From positions 6,014,001 through 6,078,000 of the forward strand of contig JAPVLO010000133.1 of NCBI GenBank assembly GCA_027257055.1: a DNA stretch of 64,000 nt. Direction: 5' to 3'. Position numbers and translations under genes: made by a program. The notes beneath the pieces were generated by a model. The model saw only the letters and a list, made by a program, of their open reading frames with translations, was not told where the DNA came from and made no database searches. Below, piece after piece: positions 1 to 12,130 of the stretch. Source of the DNA: Cephalopachus bancanus (taxonomy: Eukaryota > Chordata > Mammalia > Primates > Tarsiidae). Numbering within the stretch: the first letter of the stretch is position 1; every line of letters starts with the position of its first letter.

Positions 1-1559
1 AAATTATTCACAAATTCACACCAAAAACTTTTGTAGATGTTCCCATGAAAATAGTCCGTATCTGTCCTAATTACTACTTTTGAAGAGTTGAAGATTACAA
101 ATGAAAATAGATTGGTATGTTTTTAGCAAACAGTTCTGAATGTTATTTTCTTTAGAACTAAACTTGACGAAAAGCTCAAATAGGGCGTAATAGATACATT
201 TATAAAATGATGTATTTATACAGACTATTGTCAAGCTGGTAATATTACTTAATTAGAAACTATCTATAATGGGACCCATGTAGTCCCTTTCTTCTTTCTA
301 CGGAGTAAATTCATTTTATTTTTAAATGGTTAGTTGGCAAGGCTGACTGATGGTTCTGTAGATTCTATTCAAAAGCTGAAATGGTCTCTCCAGACCTGGT
401 TTCACTCACAATATCTTCTGCCTTTAAATAAGCATATGGAACAAATAAATGTTTTCATTAAACCGCCCACATTTGTTTTTTGCCATCTTTTTCTAGCATG
501 ATTAATCTTATCAAACTAAGTTTGAAGATGCAAAATGTGGCAAAGTGAGTTCAAATAACTAAAAGCATGTCATGGTTTCTGAAAGTGAGCTCACTTTAGC
601 ATCACCATGTGGGAACATAAACCACTCCTTCAGTTGCAGGTTTCACACAAGACTCTGGGAAAAGGACTAGGAACTTCCCCCTCCTCACCCCCCCCAAAAA
701 GCCCCCCAGGGCAGAAACTGTCAGTGGCACCTTTGTGCTTCTCTTGGACCCAGTTAATCTGGTGCAAAGAGCCTCCAATACACGTTGACTGATTACTCTT
801 TTAGTAGCACAGAAACACCTGGAGTTAAACCTACTGGAAGAGGGTGGTGACTGACAATCACAGGTGGGGTCCCTGGTGGAATCCTTCACCTCAGAGTCTC
901 CCAAACACTCTACAACCATCCTCATAACCAGGACCGATTTTTACCTGGCCACTTGGTCATAGGAATATTTTAAGCATAATAACCTGTAGCGTAATGTTTT
1001 GGGGAAGTGTCATTTGATTTGATGAATGGTATCCTGAAGCCACTGTCCTAAGAATTCTGAACTGCCAAGAAGTCCCTCTTCAGGGTCAGAATGAGGGGGG
1101 GTCTCAAGTCTGCAGTGTTCATGACATCTGTCCCTTTTCTACCTACCCAAGACCATAGTGCAAAGAATCTGGAGGGACCTAAGAGTCCCTATTGTATTAT
1201 AATGATTCTGATACAGTTAGTCCATACCTTAGAAAATGCTCTCCAGGTAACATTAGAGCAAAACATGGTTCATCCATGACACCAGGAGACTTTTTCCTCA
1301 CACAATCCACCCTAGAGTTTCCAGCATCCTAAATACAGTTAGAACTAGGTCTCTGCTCCCTACATCTCCAGAGCCCTAAATACACAAGTGTGGATTGAGA
1401 CTCCCCAAGGAACCCACCGACTTCTACTGAGCAGCATTGCCCAGACACTAGTTTGAGAAGTGGTGAAGGGACAATGTGTACACTCAGACTCTGGCTCAAT
1501 AAGGGGGAAGAGGTGGAGCTGTCAGTGAATTGAAGAACTCTACAAAATCAGCCTGGAAG
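1..1559. other. Unassigned unique AT-rich DNA
   Basis: I recognise no gene, RNA or repeat family here. Short open frames on both strands have no splice context or protein-like character. A run of C residues near 690-705 is the only low-complexity patch. Confidence 0.5.
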
Positions 1560-1745
1560 CAGACATGTGCCCTGCCATAGGCTAGCTTTCATACTTTAAT
1601 CAATTCACTGAAGCTCTCCAGGCAGTAGTTCTATCTATAAAATGGGGATAATGATACCTAAACTCTAAGTCTGCTTTAAGGGCTAAAGATAAATATATTA
1701 GGCCAATAGTTAACCATTCAAATTAGTAATTTTGTAATAATTCAT
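1560..1745 (+). repeat. MIR SINE, plus strand
   Basis: The segment around 1635-1660 reads CTATAAAATGGGGATAATGA, which is the core of the mammalian-wide interspersed repeat (TCTGTAAAATGGGGATAAT). It is preceded by a degraded version of the CTTAACCTCTCTG region. It is old and diverged, as expected of MIR. Confidence 0.7.
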
Positions 1746-3444
1746 TAGTCTTCTTTCTAAAACTCCTATAGGTGAGGTATTTGAACTATCTCACTCAAGA
1801 ATGCAATGAAACTTCTAAATGGAACTAGGCAAAAAGGGAAAACCCTACCAAATGTCAGGTCCATTCTGTTTTGGCTAATAGTGCTCCATGAATAAACAAA
1901 CTTCACCAAACAGGAATACTGTGGGCCAGGAAGACTCACATGGCCTTGGCTGCTGCTCACGTCTGACTTGAGACTTGAAATTAAACCAAGAGGTGGGAAT
2001 TTCCCCCTTGTTTCTTTTTTTATTATATAAAAAACTTTCCAGTCTCTGTTTGTCTTTGAGCCACCTCTATTCCACCTGAGTCTAGCTGTACAGGTCCATT
2101 ACCTTGAATAAAAAATAGTGTCTGTGTAATTTTCTGTAATTTTCTTCCTCCTTGTAGCTTATTGCCACTTTGATCTCAGCTTTCAAGACACACAACTTCT
2201 CTCTAAGAGAAACCTAAATGGCTGATCAAAGTGTGCCCACAGAGGCCAAGTTCAGTGGGTGGGGCAGTCGCCTCTCTAGATATTATGTTTGACAATACAA
2301 TGCTTGTTGAAATTAAATTGCTACTGAAGCAAACAGAGGATATACTTTATATTCAGCTTTGATGTCTAACAGGGGTCAAATGACGCGATTTGTGAGCACA
2401 AAGTAACCAGCTGCATGTGCCCATGAGTACTTTTTGAAAGCCATAAACAATGCTCAACTTAGGAGTAAACAGGGCCACAGTAATGTTTGATTAAAAAAAA
2501 TCAAAACCGCCCATACTTAAAAATCTTTAAATTGGTAAGTGCTGTGACAACAGAATGAAAACATAATGGAGCGTCCAAAAACCACAACCAAAAGTGTATT
2601 CATAGATAAAGCCCCTCCAGATGTCATATGTCATATGTCATGAAAAATGGGGGATTCATGAGATCCACAAAGTTCAAAATATCGGAATAAACAAACAGAA
2701 TCTGAGTGGCTTTCTCGTGGGAGGTGGGGGAGCGAGGTTCCTGAATTGCCTGTTCCTGTGCCTGTTCCTTATCCCTGAAATCTAATGAATTATTGTGAAC
2801 AAGTTCACAGCATAAAAATGTAGGAATTAATTTAACAGCAGAAGGCCATTACCAGAACAAACATGGATCACTGATCATATTTTATTTTTCTTTTAATTAA
2901 GCAGAAAACACAATTACAACAAGTGTTTTGCTTGCTTGTTTTCACAACACAAAACATGAAGCATTTCTGTCAAGAACCAACAGCTCACTATACTGCTAAA
3001 GTGTATGCATTTAAAGTGTTCTTAAAAAAAGATTATTTATGAAAAGTAGAGCACATGGCTGTAACTTACAAATCATCCAAATGACAAGATAATTTTCAAT
3101 TTACCAAAAAGTACTCAAGCTGTTCTACTGAGCTTGAATAACATGCATGAAATTTTCATTATTCAAAATTTAGAAGACAGTCCAATTCTATGAATCTGTG
3201 GCCTGCGAAATTAAAATCCACCATAAGTTTTCATTTGGGGTCCACTTTTAATTATTTTTATTATAGAAATGTTCACGTCTCTTAATTTTACTTATTAAAT
3301 ACTTTTCTACATATCTTTCAAGATGATTGAACTTATTTGCTGTGCTTTCTGGCCCTTTCTTGTTACTTTGAATATATCCTGCGTCCGTTTCTCTCTAATT
3401 TACTCCACTTATTATACACTATATCGCTGGTTTCTATGTTCTTG
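1746..3444. other. Unassigned AT-rich DNA
   Basis: No gene or repeat family is recognised. The interval has the flavour of old unique sequence rich in TTTAATTAA-like homeodomain motifs (for example near 2890). A short CATATGT tandem lies at 2624-2641. Confidence 0.45.
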
Positions 3445-3994
3445 GGTAAAATAGTAATAAATCAAAACCATAAAAATGTAAAATTCATAATGAATGCCAC
3501 AATTTATAATGAGTTTTCATATATCTCATTTTTATGTTAAAAGTTATTTTAAAAAACCTACTTCAGCTATATCTCACCTTGTTTCAGTAATGCAGCTTTA
3601 GATTTCAACATAAAAAACTAAACATATTTTACAAGAATATCTAAAAGATAAAAAATAAATAAACCCATATGGCCAGGAAAAACATTTTGCTAAATCAGGG
3701 CAGTGGCTCTCACGGGATTTTTGCAGCGAAATCAGTTCATAAACAGCAGCAAAAAACCAAGCCACACTAACAACCAAACATTCCTTTTCTGAAGCAAACA
3801 TTGGGTTTATGAGTTAATTTGTATTTACGAGAGTTAAGGTCCCAATTTTTTTGAATCTCTAAACATAAAGACACCAGGACACTGACCTATAGGAATTTTC
3901 TAAACTTTGATTAGAAAGTTTATTCTACCCACTGTACCCACTGTTTTTTCCTACTCGGTTGCAGAAAAAAAGGTAAAATAGTAATAAATCAAAA
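3445..3994. repeat. Segment bounded by exact 23-bp direct repeats
   Basis: The 23-mer beginning GGTAAAATAGTAATAAATCA occurs exactly at 3445-3467 and at 3972-3994. The second copy is immediately preceded by an A7 run (3965-3971). This is the arrangement left by LINE-mediated insertion: target-site duplication, insert, A tail, duplication. The roughly 500 bp between them matches no repeat family or gene I know. A small tandem TACCCACTG duplication lies near 3930-3945. Chance recurrence of an AT-rich word is the alternative. Confidence 0.35.
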
Positions 3995-5212
3995 TGATGG
4001 TACTTTACTGCTTAATGCATTTTTGTGTCACATGGGCAAAAATGTCAAAAGCTGGTGAGCTGGTGAGCACTGATTGTGTTCCCCATCACCCCTTTTTTTA
4101 TTTTCCCACTTCCCCCCCACAAAAAAAGTCAAACAGATCTCTCAAAAATGTGCTCCCTGGTTTGAAACCGTGTATGTCAAGTTTCAGCCCAGAGCAAGTT
4201 TTTATGACTGAGTAATAAATCCCTAAAACGCAGGGTTCAGACTGGAAGTGCTGACATGGCTCTAACTACCATGCAGTCGTGTGAATGGCGCCACGATTAT
4301 ATCTGCTGGAGATTCTTTCAAAACTTTGCAAAATACTGTTTCGCTTAAAAAAAAAAAAAGGCCAGCGAGTTGGATGCCAACATAAACATGCTTTTAACCC
4401 ATGACGTGCTAATTTGCAGAAAAGCCATTAATGGAGAAAAAGGCACACAGCGCAACAGTCACAGGAAATGTTCTTTCAAACTTCTTTTTGACTTTTAACA
4501 TGACTTTAATCAATTCCATGAAGCATGAGTAACAGTTACCACTGAAGGGCGTTTTTGCTCAAAACATAAAAAGGAGGTCGCTTTGCTTTGCTGGAGAAGA
4601 TGGTACAGAGGTTGTGCTGGGGGTGATGCCAGGAGTGCATGCCAAGACACACCAAACATGCCCTGGTCCTCACCACCAGGAAGATTTTGAGGATATTTGC
4701 AAAAAGTAAAAGAGAGTCTATTAATAGATCTTGATTTCTGTCCCTTGCTCCACCTGGGATAGTGACAATGATATTATATTTACCAGCTTTTTAAAAAATG
4801 ACATTTTTAGCAGTTTAAACGTAAAATCTCTTTCATCAAATTCATTTAAACTCTCTCAGAAAAAAGTATGCCACAGTTAAAGATGTTGACTCTTCCTCTG
4901 CCCCCAGTCATACCCCAGAATCTGACAGCAATCAAACTTCTCCATTCCTGATACCAGGCACAGTGACAGAAATAGGACCCTCTATGACAGTTCTCCAACG
5001 ACTTTGCTCACATCTCTCTTGCTATTTTCCACCATTTCTTACTTGCCACTTAGGACCTAGGTGACCATGTTCCCACTTCAAAGCTATGGGCTATCACAAA
5101 ACTGAGCACAGAGAAGGCGTGCACCCAAAGGCAACTGCCCACTGGGACAGAGTCTGGTTACAAATCCAGACCCTGTAAGGCAAGACTACTAATGACAATT
5201 TAGCAAACTTTC
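3995..5212. other. Unassigned unique DNA, possibly conserved noncoding
   Basis: No gene or known repeat is seen. The portion 4360-4580 is repeat-free and contains GCTAATTTGCAG, CCATTAATGG and TTTAATCAATT, which are typical homeodomain and enhancer words. Function is only a guess. Confidence 0.35.
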
Positions 5213-5352
5213 ATTTTTAAATTTTTATTTTTGTAAAGATGGGGTCTTGCTATGTTGCCCAGGCTGGTCTCAAGTTTCTGGCATAAAGCAATCCTCCCAC
5301 CTCAGCCTCCCAAAGCACTGGGATTACAGGAATGAGCCACCATGTCTAGCCC
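5213..5352 (-). repeat. Alu left-arm monomer (FLAM-like)
   Basis: A single Alu arm in reverse orientation: an AT-rich head, then GTCTTGCTATGTTGCCCAGG, and near the end GGGATTACAGGAATGAGCCA. It lacks a second arm, so it is either a fossil left monomer or a truncated Alu. It appears to sit within or beside the MIR that follows. Confidence 0.8.
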
Positions 5353-5586
5353 TCAGCAAACATTTACACAACACTTTTTTTGTGCCAAGTATTGTTCCAT
5401 ACTAATCCTACTGAGTCTTATTAAAAAAAACAAAACAAAACCTTAGGAGGTAGGTATTATCTATGTTTGCAGAGAGGGAAACTGAGGTGAAAAAAGTTAA
5501 ATTAACAGCCTGTAGAGATCACACAGCTCCCAAGTAACAGAGGCAAGATTTGATTCTATGGAGTCTGGCTCCAGAGTCTGTGCTTT
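5353..5586 (-). repeat. MIR SINE, minus strand
   Basis: The reverse complement of MIR is clear in order: a GTGCCAAGTATTGTTCCATA region, GAGGGAAACTGAGGTGAA, then ATCACACAGCTCCCAAGTAA, and GAGTCTGGCTCCAGAGTCTG at the end. This is close to full length for MIR. Confidence 0.8.
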
Positions 5587-5881
5587 TTCATTTTTGAGTC
5601 AGAGCCTTACTCTGCCACCCAGGCTGCAGTGCAATGGCACGATCACAGCTCACCATAGCCTTGACCTCCTGGGCTCAAGCGATCTTTCCACCCCAGCCTT
5701 CTGAGTAGATGGGACTACAGGCATGCACCACCATGCCTGGCTAATTTTGTTTAGCTTTTGTAGAGACGAGGTCTCACTATGTTGCTTAGGCTGGCCTTGA
5801 ACTCCTGGGCTCAAGTGATCCTCCCGCCTTGGCCTTCCAAAGTTCTGGGATTACAGGCACAAGCTACCACGTCTAACCTGG
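5583..5881 (-). repeat. Dimeric AluJ-like element
   Basis: Full-length reverse-oriented Alu. It starts TTTTTGAGTCAGAGCC, where human Alus read TTTTTGAGACAGAGTC. It has both arms joined through GGCTAATTTTGTTTAGC and ends in GGGATTACAGGCACAAGC. The CCTGGGCTCAAGCGATC and GCTCAAGTGATCC words are J-type. Confidence 0.9.
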
Positions 5882-6335
5882 ACAGTATAATTAATTGCAA
5901 TGGTCACTATTACTATTTCTACGTAGTTCACATGAAAGTACTCCAGAATTTATTGACAAAATAATTATATCTAGTCCTTTACTATTATCATTACTCCCTA
6001 CTGTCATACAGTGGAGTGACTGGGATCACAGGACAACTGATAACAAGTATCTCCTATTATCACAGTTTAGTAATAATTATGCTGGAACTGTGACTCAAGT
6101 TGTTACTGGAATTGCAGATGGTTTGCATTTTGTTTGCTTATAACAGTCAAGAAGTCAATGATTCTTGCTTTGGCGATTACAGTTTATGTTGCTAAATGTA
6201 ACGTATTGAACAGATCACAAAAAACTTTCCACAGAGGGATATAAGTTTAATGTTGACTTACCCCTGCACTCCCTTACGCTGGCAAAGTCAAACAAGGCAA
6301 CAAGCCAGTTACTCAGTGCATCGCCCACATCATAC
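5882..6335. other. Unassigned AT-rich intron-like DNA
   Basis: No repeat family is recognised. On the minus strand this would be the first part of the intron that follows the candidate exon at 6336-6425. Confidence 0.4.
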
Positions 6336-6425
6336 CTTCCTTGACCTCCTGCTTTTGGTCTTGATTTTCCAGCTCTGAATTATGGCCGGCTTTCGGCTCC
6401 ACCATTTCCTCATCTTCTTCATCCT
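6336..6425 (-). CDS. Candidate internal exon, acidic peptide (gene not recognised)
   Basis: On the minus strand a strong acceptor (TTTCTCTTTGTTTTTTCTAG) precedes a 90-bp open segment that ends GGAAG before GTATGA, a good donor. The exon is symmetric: two leading bases, 29 codons, one trailing base (phase 1-1). The peptide starts DEEDEEMVEPK and ends ENQDQKQEVKE, a charged, disordered, Glu/Asp-rich linker of the kind found as cassette exons in cytoplasmic or cell-surface tails. I do not recognise the gene. The same open frame extends upstream through the intron without a stop for about 33 codons, which carries no weight. An acidic stretch can arise by chance from GAA-rich DNA, but the combination with both splice sites is persuasive. 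Confidence 0.42.
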
Positions 6426-8196
6426 CTAGAAAAAACAAAGAGAAACATGCAATCTCCTTCCTCAAAATCAAAGCCTTTGGCTGGTAGTGGGAGGTAGGGG
6501 TAGAGGGTAACATTCTAATCATTCAGGGCAACTTCTAAGTCAAGCAGTCCACAGCGAATGCCTGAGATAAGTGCTCATGAATGTATGAATACATTATCTC
6601 CAAAGGGGCCTCTTTGAAATCTCCCCAGGCTGCTGGGAAAAGCCCCCCGAGTGGGCACCTGCTGCCTCCATCTCCAGGCCTTCGCCACGTGGGACATCTT
6701 GGAGTTGCCCCCCTGACCCTCGGAGCTTCTTCAGAGATGGCCCAGGAGCAGATCTTAAAATGCTTCCACCTGGAGCTCATGTCCCTTGGGGGACACCTGC
6801 AGCGCAGATGACGCATTTCCAATGGAACGCTCACCCAATTCATTTGGTTTTGACCTACAGGAAAGGGTTAAATACAGGTCTAACCCTAGGTCAAATGCCA
6901 TTGGCAAGTAAACAACGAGGGGTAGGGCCCCAAAGTCAATGCCATCGGTCTGGGAGAAAGCAACCACCCCAAGACGGTGGTGACATGTTGAGAGCAGTAC
7001 ACGCATTAATGTGAATTTAATGAGCGCTAACCAAGGGTCCCGGGCGGGACCACGGCCAGATGTTCTGGTGCCCTCCCTGCCCTATGCAAATGCCTACTCA
7101 AGTCTCCCTGTCTCTCAGCCTGCCTTTCTCAGAGGCCTTCATTACAGAGCCCTTGAAATCACCAGCTGAGATGCGGAAGGCTTAGGCGAGAGTCCAGGTG
7201 AAAAAGAAAATTCAACTCATGGAAAGTAAAATGACATAAAATTAAAGCTTGCCTTCACAGTCTTTGAACATAGCATTCAATCCACTGTGGGTCACTTATT
7301 TCATTGATTCAAATGGAGTTGAAAAGACGTGGCTTCATTTCAGCCTCTGCCCATCGTATCCATTCATGCAACGAATGTTTCCAGACCTCTAAAATCTCAA
7401 GCTCTACAATTGTTCCTTTCCCATCATGGTTAACCCTGAGATTTATCAACTCAAAAAGTCGGCACCAAACACACAGAGAATACATTATAAGTGCATATAC
7501 TTAAATGCTCAAATAAGTATGTATATCCTGAAAAACAACACTCCAAATTCTGACCCTACTAAGCAAGTGATTTGTGGAAGGATTATCAGCTTTGAAATAT
7601 GAATGTGTAAAGCATAGCATTGCAATGTAGGTATTGAAATTTTAAAAATGTGAATTCTCACTGAAATACAGTAGTCTATATGTGTGTGTAGGTTACACTC
7701 ACTACTTCATAACCATATTCTACACATATCAGAAAGAAAGGAGAATTATTGATGAACACATATCTCTCAGGTCACATTTATGAGATTAAAAGTTGCACTT
7801 AGAACTTTGAAAAGAACACTCAGACTTAAAACATTTAAATCCTTAAAATGCTAACTTATAAATAGCACATCTAAGTCCTTATACACAGATTAAGATACTG
7901 ATGCTATTTCTACCCATGGAGAAACCTCCCTGAAAGTCCTGAACAAAATATCCACTTTGACACGATGTCTCTTCCCGATCCAAGGACCAGGTCCACAGCC
8001 CAGTGAGGAACCACCAGGAGTCTGAATTCCTCCTTTTGATAAACTGTGGCCAGAGAAACAATTTTCAAAAAGCCTCTTAGCTGCTGGAAGGTCCATTTCT
8101 GAACCTTGTGGAGACGTGTCTTTCTAGCCAACGGACTCAGTGCCCTACCCTGACACTTATGGAGTGCAGGACAAATGCAGCTCAAAGTGATGAGGC
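6426..8196. other. Unassigned unique DNA
   Basis: GC-richer around 6600-7100 (several overlapping short open frames on both strands), AT-rich from 7200 to 7880. No CpG island, repeat family or convincing exon is seen. Confidence 0.4.
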
Positions 8197-8555
8197 CAGG
8201 GCGATGAGTTGAATCGTGCCTCCAAAATGCATATGTTGAAGCCCTAACCCCTAGGTCCTCAGAATATGTCCTTCTTTGAAAATAGGGTCATTGCAGGTAT
8301 AATTAGTTGGAACGAGGTGACTCTGGTGTAGGGTGGGCGCCCAGTCTAGCATGACTGTTGTCTTTATAAAAAGGGACCTCTGAGTGTAGACGCATACACA
8401 GAAGGATCACCATATGAGGATGAAGGCAGAGATGCCTCCTCAAGCCCAGGAGCACCACAGGGGCCGCAGCCACTGGAGCAGGGGCAGTCTCCGGCCGACT
8501 CCCTCTCAGCCTTAGAACCCAGCCCCAGACACGCCTCAGACTTCCAGCCTACAAA
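8197..8555 (+). mobile_element. ERVL-MaLR-type solo LTR remnant
   Basis: The order of motifs follows mammalian MaLR/MLT-type LTRs: CCTCCAAAATGCATATGTTG, CCTAACCCC, TTGAAAATAGGGTCATTGCA, AATTAGTTGGAACGAGGTGA, GGTGGGCGCCCAGTC, TGTCTTTATAAAAAGGGACC, and finally AGACTTCCAGCCTAC. No internal retroviral sequence flanks it, so it is a solo or truncated LTR. The subfamily is uncertain. Confidence 0.7.
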
Positions 8556-9215
8556 CAGTGATGTGGAGGCCACGAAGGGAAAGCATAACAAACCATGAAC
8601 GAGGACACAGGAAACTCACAGGGATCCCCAGGGTGAATGCTTTGCTGGTCTTCTTGGCTTTGTTCATCAAAACTGGATGCCACACACCCAGTGCCACCGA
8701 CGAGGAGACAGAGAACATCCCCAAGGAGCTCCCCAGCACACCATCCTGCGGCTTCTGTCTGCTTCTGGGTCTTGACCTTTCACCACCATTTGAACTGCCT
8801 CCCGGACCACAGCGTGACTCAACACAGAAAACAGCGGGGAAAGGACTGACACACCAGCAGGCACAGCACCAGTCCCAGCACAGAAGGGGCATCATGGCCC
8901 TGTATGGACCTGTGGCTCAGCACAGTGACTCCCCACGCAGGAGTGGGTAAACAAGTGCGGGCTCTCGCCGAGCAGGTGCTGCAGGTTCACACTTTCAGAA
9001 CTGCCTGTAACAGGTTATTTTATTGATCGAGGATGCATATGCTACATCCAATCCTGTTGTCATTTTCATTCTGGAAGCCACTGCTCAGAGACCCGGGCAA
9101 TTGTGCCCGACAGGAAGCCTGGATTCCTCCAGCCAGAAAGATTCGCCACTTGGCAAGGGCAGCCCTTCAAGGAAAGTCCCTGTCCTGGTTCTGGGGCCCA
9201 CCACCCACTGACCCT
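8556..9215. other. Unassigned unique DNA
   Basis: A 130-codon open frame (8558-8950, plus) overlaps open frames on the opposite strand. It is not protein-like and has no splice or promoter context. No repeat family is recognised. Confidence 0.35.
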
Positions 9216-9366
9216 TGAAGAGAGGGAGAGAGTGAAGGAGAGTGGAGAAGGAGAGAAGGAGAGAGGGCGAGAGGGAGATAGTAAAGGAGAGAAGGGGGCG
9301 GAGAGGGAGAGAAGGAGAGAGGGAGAGATGGAGAGGGAGAGAGAGGAAGAGAGGGAGAGGGAGTTC
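9216..9366 (+). repeat. Homopurine (GGAGA)n-like tract
   Basis: About 150 bp of almost pure purine on the plus strand, built from GAGAGGGAGA-type units with only a handful of C or T interruptions. Such tracts can form triplex (H-) DNA. The open frames through it are low-complexity artefacts. Confidence 0.9.
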
Positions 9367-9379
9367 ATCTAAGTCATGA

Positions 9380-9482
9380 CACTCTCTGAACCCATTTCCT
9401 CATCTGCTGGACTGGGATAATAATCCTTCCTTAACACACCTTGTTGTTATAAGAAATAAATAAAATAATGAATGTGAAATTG
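9380..9482 (+). repeat. MIR fragment, plus strand
   Basis: Contains CATTTCCTCATCTGCTGGAC followed by TGGGATAATAATCCTTCC and an ATAAATAAAATAATGAATG tail-like region, matching the second half of MIR. Confidence 0.65.
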
Positions 9483-9534
9483 CTTTTTGGGTCACCACGA
9501 TAGTTGGGAATATACGTAGGCAGAAATCTTCAAA

Positions 9535-9870
9535 CAAACATTGCCCTAACTTATAACAAGCTCTGACTGAGCACTTCATATGTGCCAGGTGATGGGCACA
9601 AAAGAGGGACAAGACAGATGGACCATCACTGTGCTCAAGGAGCTTCGACTAGAGGCTACTCACCAAGGGAAACCACAAACAAACAAAAAGCAAGCAAACA
9701 AACCAAACACATGCACATCAGACAAGTGCTGCAGGGAGCTAGGAATAGGAAAGGGAGATGCCACATTCTAGCCAGGGCAGGGAGGGTCTTGTTGGAAAAT
9801 AGAGTGGCCTGGGAGAGCCACACCGAAGAGATATTTGAGCAAAACTTCAAGGAGTTGAGGGAGTGAGTAG
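9535..9870 (-). repeat. L2 LINE 3' end, minus strand
   Basis: Reverse complement of the L2 3' terminus: GAGCACTTCATATGTGCCAG, then GGGACAAGACAGA, CTCAAGGAGCTTCGACTAGA, and further on GAGATATTTGAGCAAAACTT. Diverged and ancient. Confidence 0.7.
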
Positions 9871-12130
9871 TGTGAGAATCCCCAGAGAATGCAGCTCGTC
9901 ACGATCTTCTCACGTGGACACCGGGGTCTGATGAATCCGGGATAAAACGGGTTGATCACTAGTTCCACTTTCTGCAGGTGACAGTGCTTTCACCAGGACC
10001 CTCTCATTTGTGCATTTGGATCTTCCGATTCTCAAGACTGAAGTCACTTTTACCAAGTGACTTTGAATTAGTCAGCTTGAAATGGCATAAAGTTCTCATC
10101 TTTTGTGGCCATAAGGGTTCTTATTTTAAACATTAACTCTTGGAAGAGTCTAAAAAGAAACATCATAACCAAAAGTGCCACTGTGAGCTTATTGGAAAAA
10201 TATTATTCTGTGAAGGACTTGGCTGGGTTGTGACACAATGTCTTAGTTTTTTTCATAGAAGCATGGGGGGAAATAGTTTTCTAATTCCTTAAATGGAAAA
10301 TCCTTCCCCAGAGACGATGGCTTTCAATCATTAAAAAACACACACAACAAATATGTATTGTGTTCATAATATGTGCAGTCTCACAATGAGATACTGTGAA
10401 TAAAAGAAAAATAGGACCTGCCCTTTTAAAGTGGTTACAAACCAGTTGTAGGTCTTAATTTTTAGTGGCCACCGAATTCTTTGTCTATTGGCTTTTTCGA
10501 GACATAAAGCAAGCGTTTCAGTGGGTTTGCTGAGGAAATAAGACACAGGAGACTGGTTTGTTTCTCTGCATACTGATATGTTTGCCCTCTCAGCAAAGGG
10601 AGTCTATTTTTCTTTAAGACTCCGGTTTCCTTTCTGGTGCAATTGGAATTACTTCTGTTGAAACCATTTTCAAAACAGTTAAATAACTTTAAAGAAAAGG
10701 ATTTATGTAGGCCCGCTCCAGTCTCCTGATATATGACTTGTGCCACTGGCTCATACCCGTTACATTTCCTCTGAGATTGGAGGGGGAAAAAAATGACCAC
10801 TGCGTACGATTTCCTGCCTCAAGGGCCACACGAGGAACTTAAGCGAGTGGAGGAAGTTAATGACCTGCCAGTCCAAGGGCCTGATTTCCAAACAATGGCA
10901 TCTTTTAGACACACTGTTTTATTTCACTCTCACACTGTCATCCCCCATGGCTGCATGCATGCCCCTGGTTGGACAAATCTTGGGTGACCACTGTCCTCCT
11001 GCCCCAAGCTTTCCTGGAGGTCTAAGAACAAATGACCACATAGGCAGCAGGCACACACAACACTCAGCATAAGGCCTGACATGGCAGGAGTTCCAGGGGC
11101 TGGCTCCGCCATGGTCCTCTAACTTGCTCTGATGGCTTAGTATTTCCAAGGGAGAACAGGAAACTTTGGCATTAGTCGGCAGTGTGGTACAATATCAAAA
11201 TCCTTTTGTGTCTGGGCATGCCCCCCTTTGTGGAAACTCTGTGTTGGGGATGTGCCAGACCCAGCTTTCCTCTATTGACACTCAAAGGAAGACTCTCTCC
11301 TGCTGTTCCTCTTCTAGTGATCAGGCCACACGTGGGATCTGGACTCAGAGGCTGCTGCTAGTTGTTCAGGTTTTGCTTTGGGTCCCTCAGAGGCAAAGCT
11401 GGGCTGTCTCAGCCTCTGGCCTCCTCCAAGCCGGTTCCTTCTGCCTCCTGCTGATTCTGCAAGGACCAGATTTCCTTTCCATAAATCCCACCAGAGGAGG
11501 TGTCGGCACCAGATGTCCTTCCGGAAAGTCCCGCTGGAGCTGGTGCCGGCCGCTTGCAACCAGAACCCTGGCAACACAAGGCAGCCCTCTGTGCAGAGCG
11601 GGGCTTGTGCTTTACAAGGCCACTGGGCTCTGGCTCCTGGCCCTCCCAGGGCTTGCAAAACCTTGGGGTAAGAGGCTGCGCTCCCTCCCGCCAGAGCCCT
11701 GCTGCTGTGCTCCCGACTTCCTGAGAGGGCCATGGCATCCCAGCTGCCTCTTGGGGGGACCACTGAGGCTGGGTCTGGTGGAGAACAGACACAGGGAGCA
11801 GAAGGGCTACCGACTCCATCCTCCTCGACCCACTGCCGCCCGGAGGCGGAGGCATGGAGAAATGACTGCGTGACTTTGAACTGGACAGACCAGCAACTGT
11901 AGGCACCATTACTGCCCACCCCAACACGAGACATGGTTTCTGCCGAGGGCGCCATAACACACCACCAATACTAACTTGAACAGTGAGTGTTTGGGATGAA
12001 GAAATAGGCTGTAGCCTGTGGAGTGAACCTAACCAGCTTCTGGGAAGGAAAGGGAGGCAGGAATGGCAGTTCTAAGTCAAGCATCCTATGGTGCTGCTGC
12101 CGGAAACAGACTCAGAAAGGGTTTTGGTTT
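9871..12130. other. Unassigned unique DNA, GC-rich at 11.2-12.0 kb
   Basis: Open frames of 112 codons (10462-10800, minus) and 235 and 213 codons (11166-11873 plus; 11314-11955 minus) overlap. The last two run on opposite strands through the same GC-rich DNA, as expected when stop codons are rare by composition. The 10800 end has an acceptor-like pyrimidine tract on the minus strand, but no plausible donor follows. No known repeat is seen. Confidence 0.35.

Noticed and set aside
6600..7100. CpG island or promoter near the acidic exon
   Set aside because: GC-richer but CpG is sparse, and no initiator or clustered GC boxes are seen.
10462..10800. Minus-strand exon after a strong pyrimidine tract at 10775-10800
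   Set aside because: The acceptor is good but no donor or polyadenylation signal follows within the frame, and the peptide is not protein-like.
11166..11960. Long open frames (235 and 213 codons) on opposite strands as a gene
   Set aside because: They overlap on opposite strands in GC-rich DNA, contain no recognisable domain and lack splice or promoter context. Stop-poor composition explains them.
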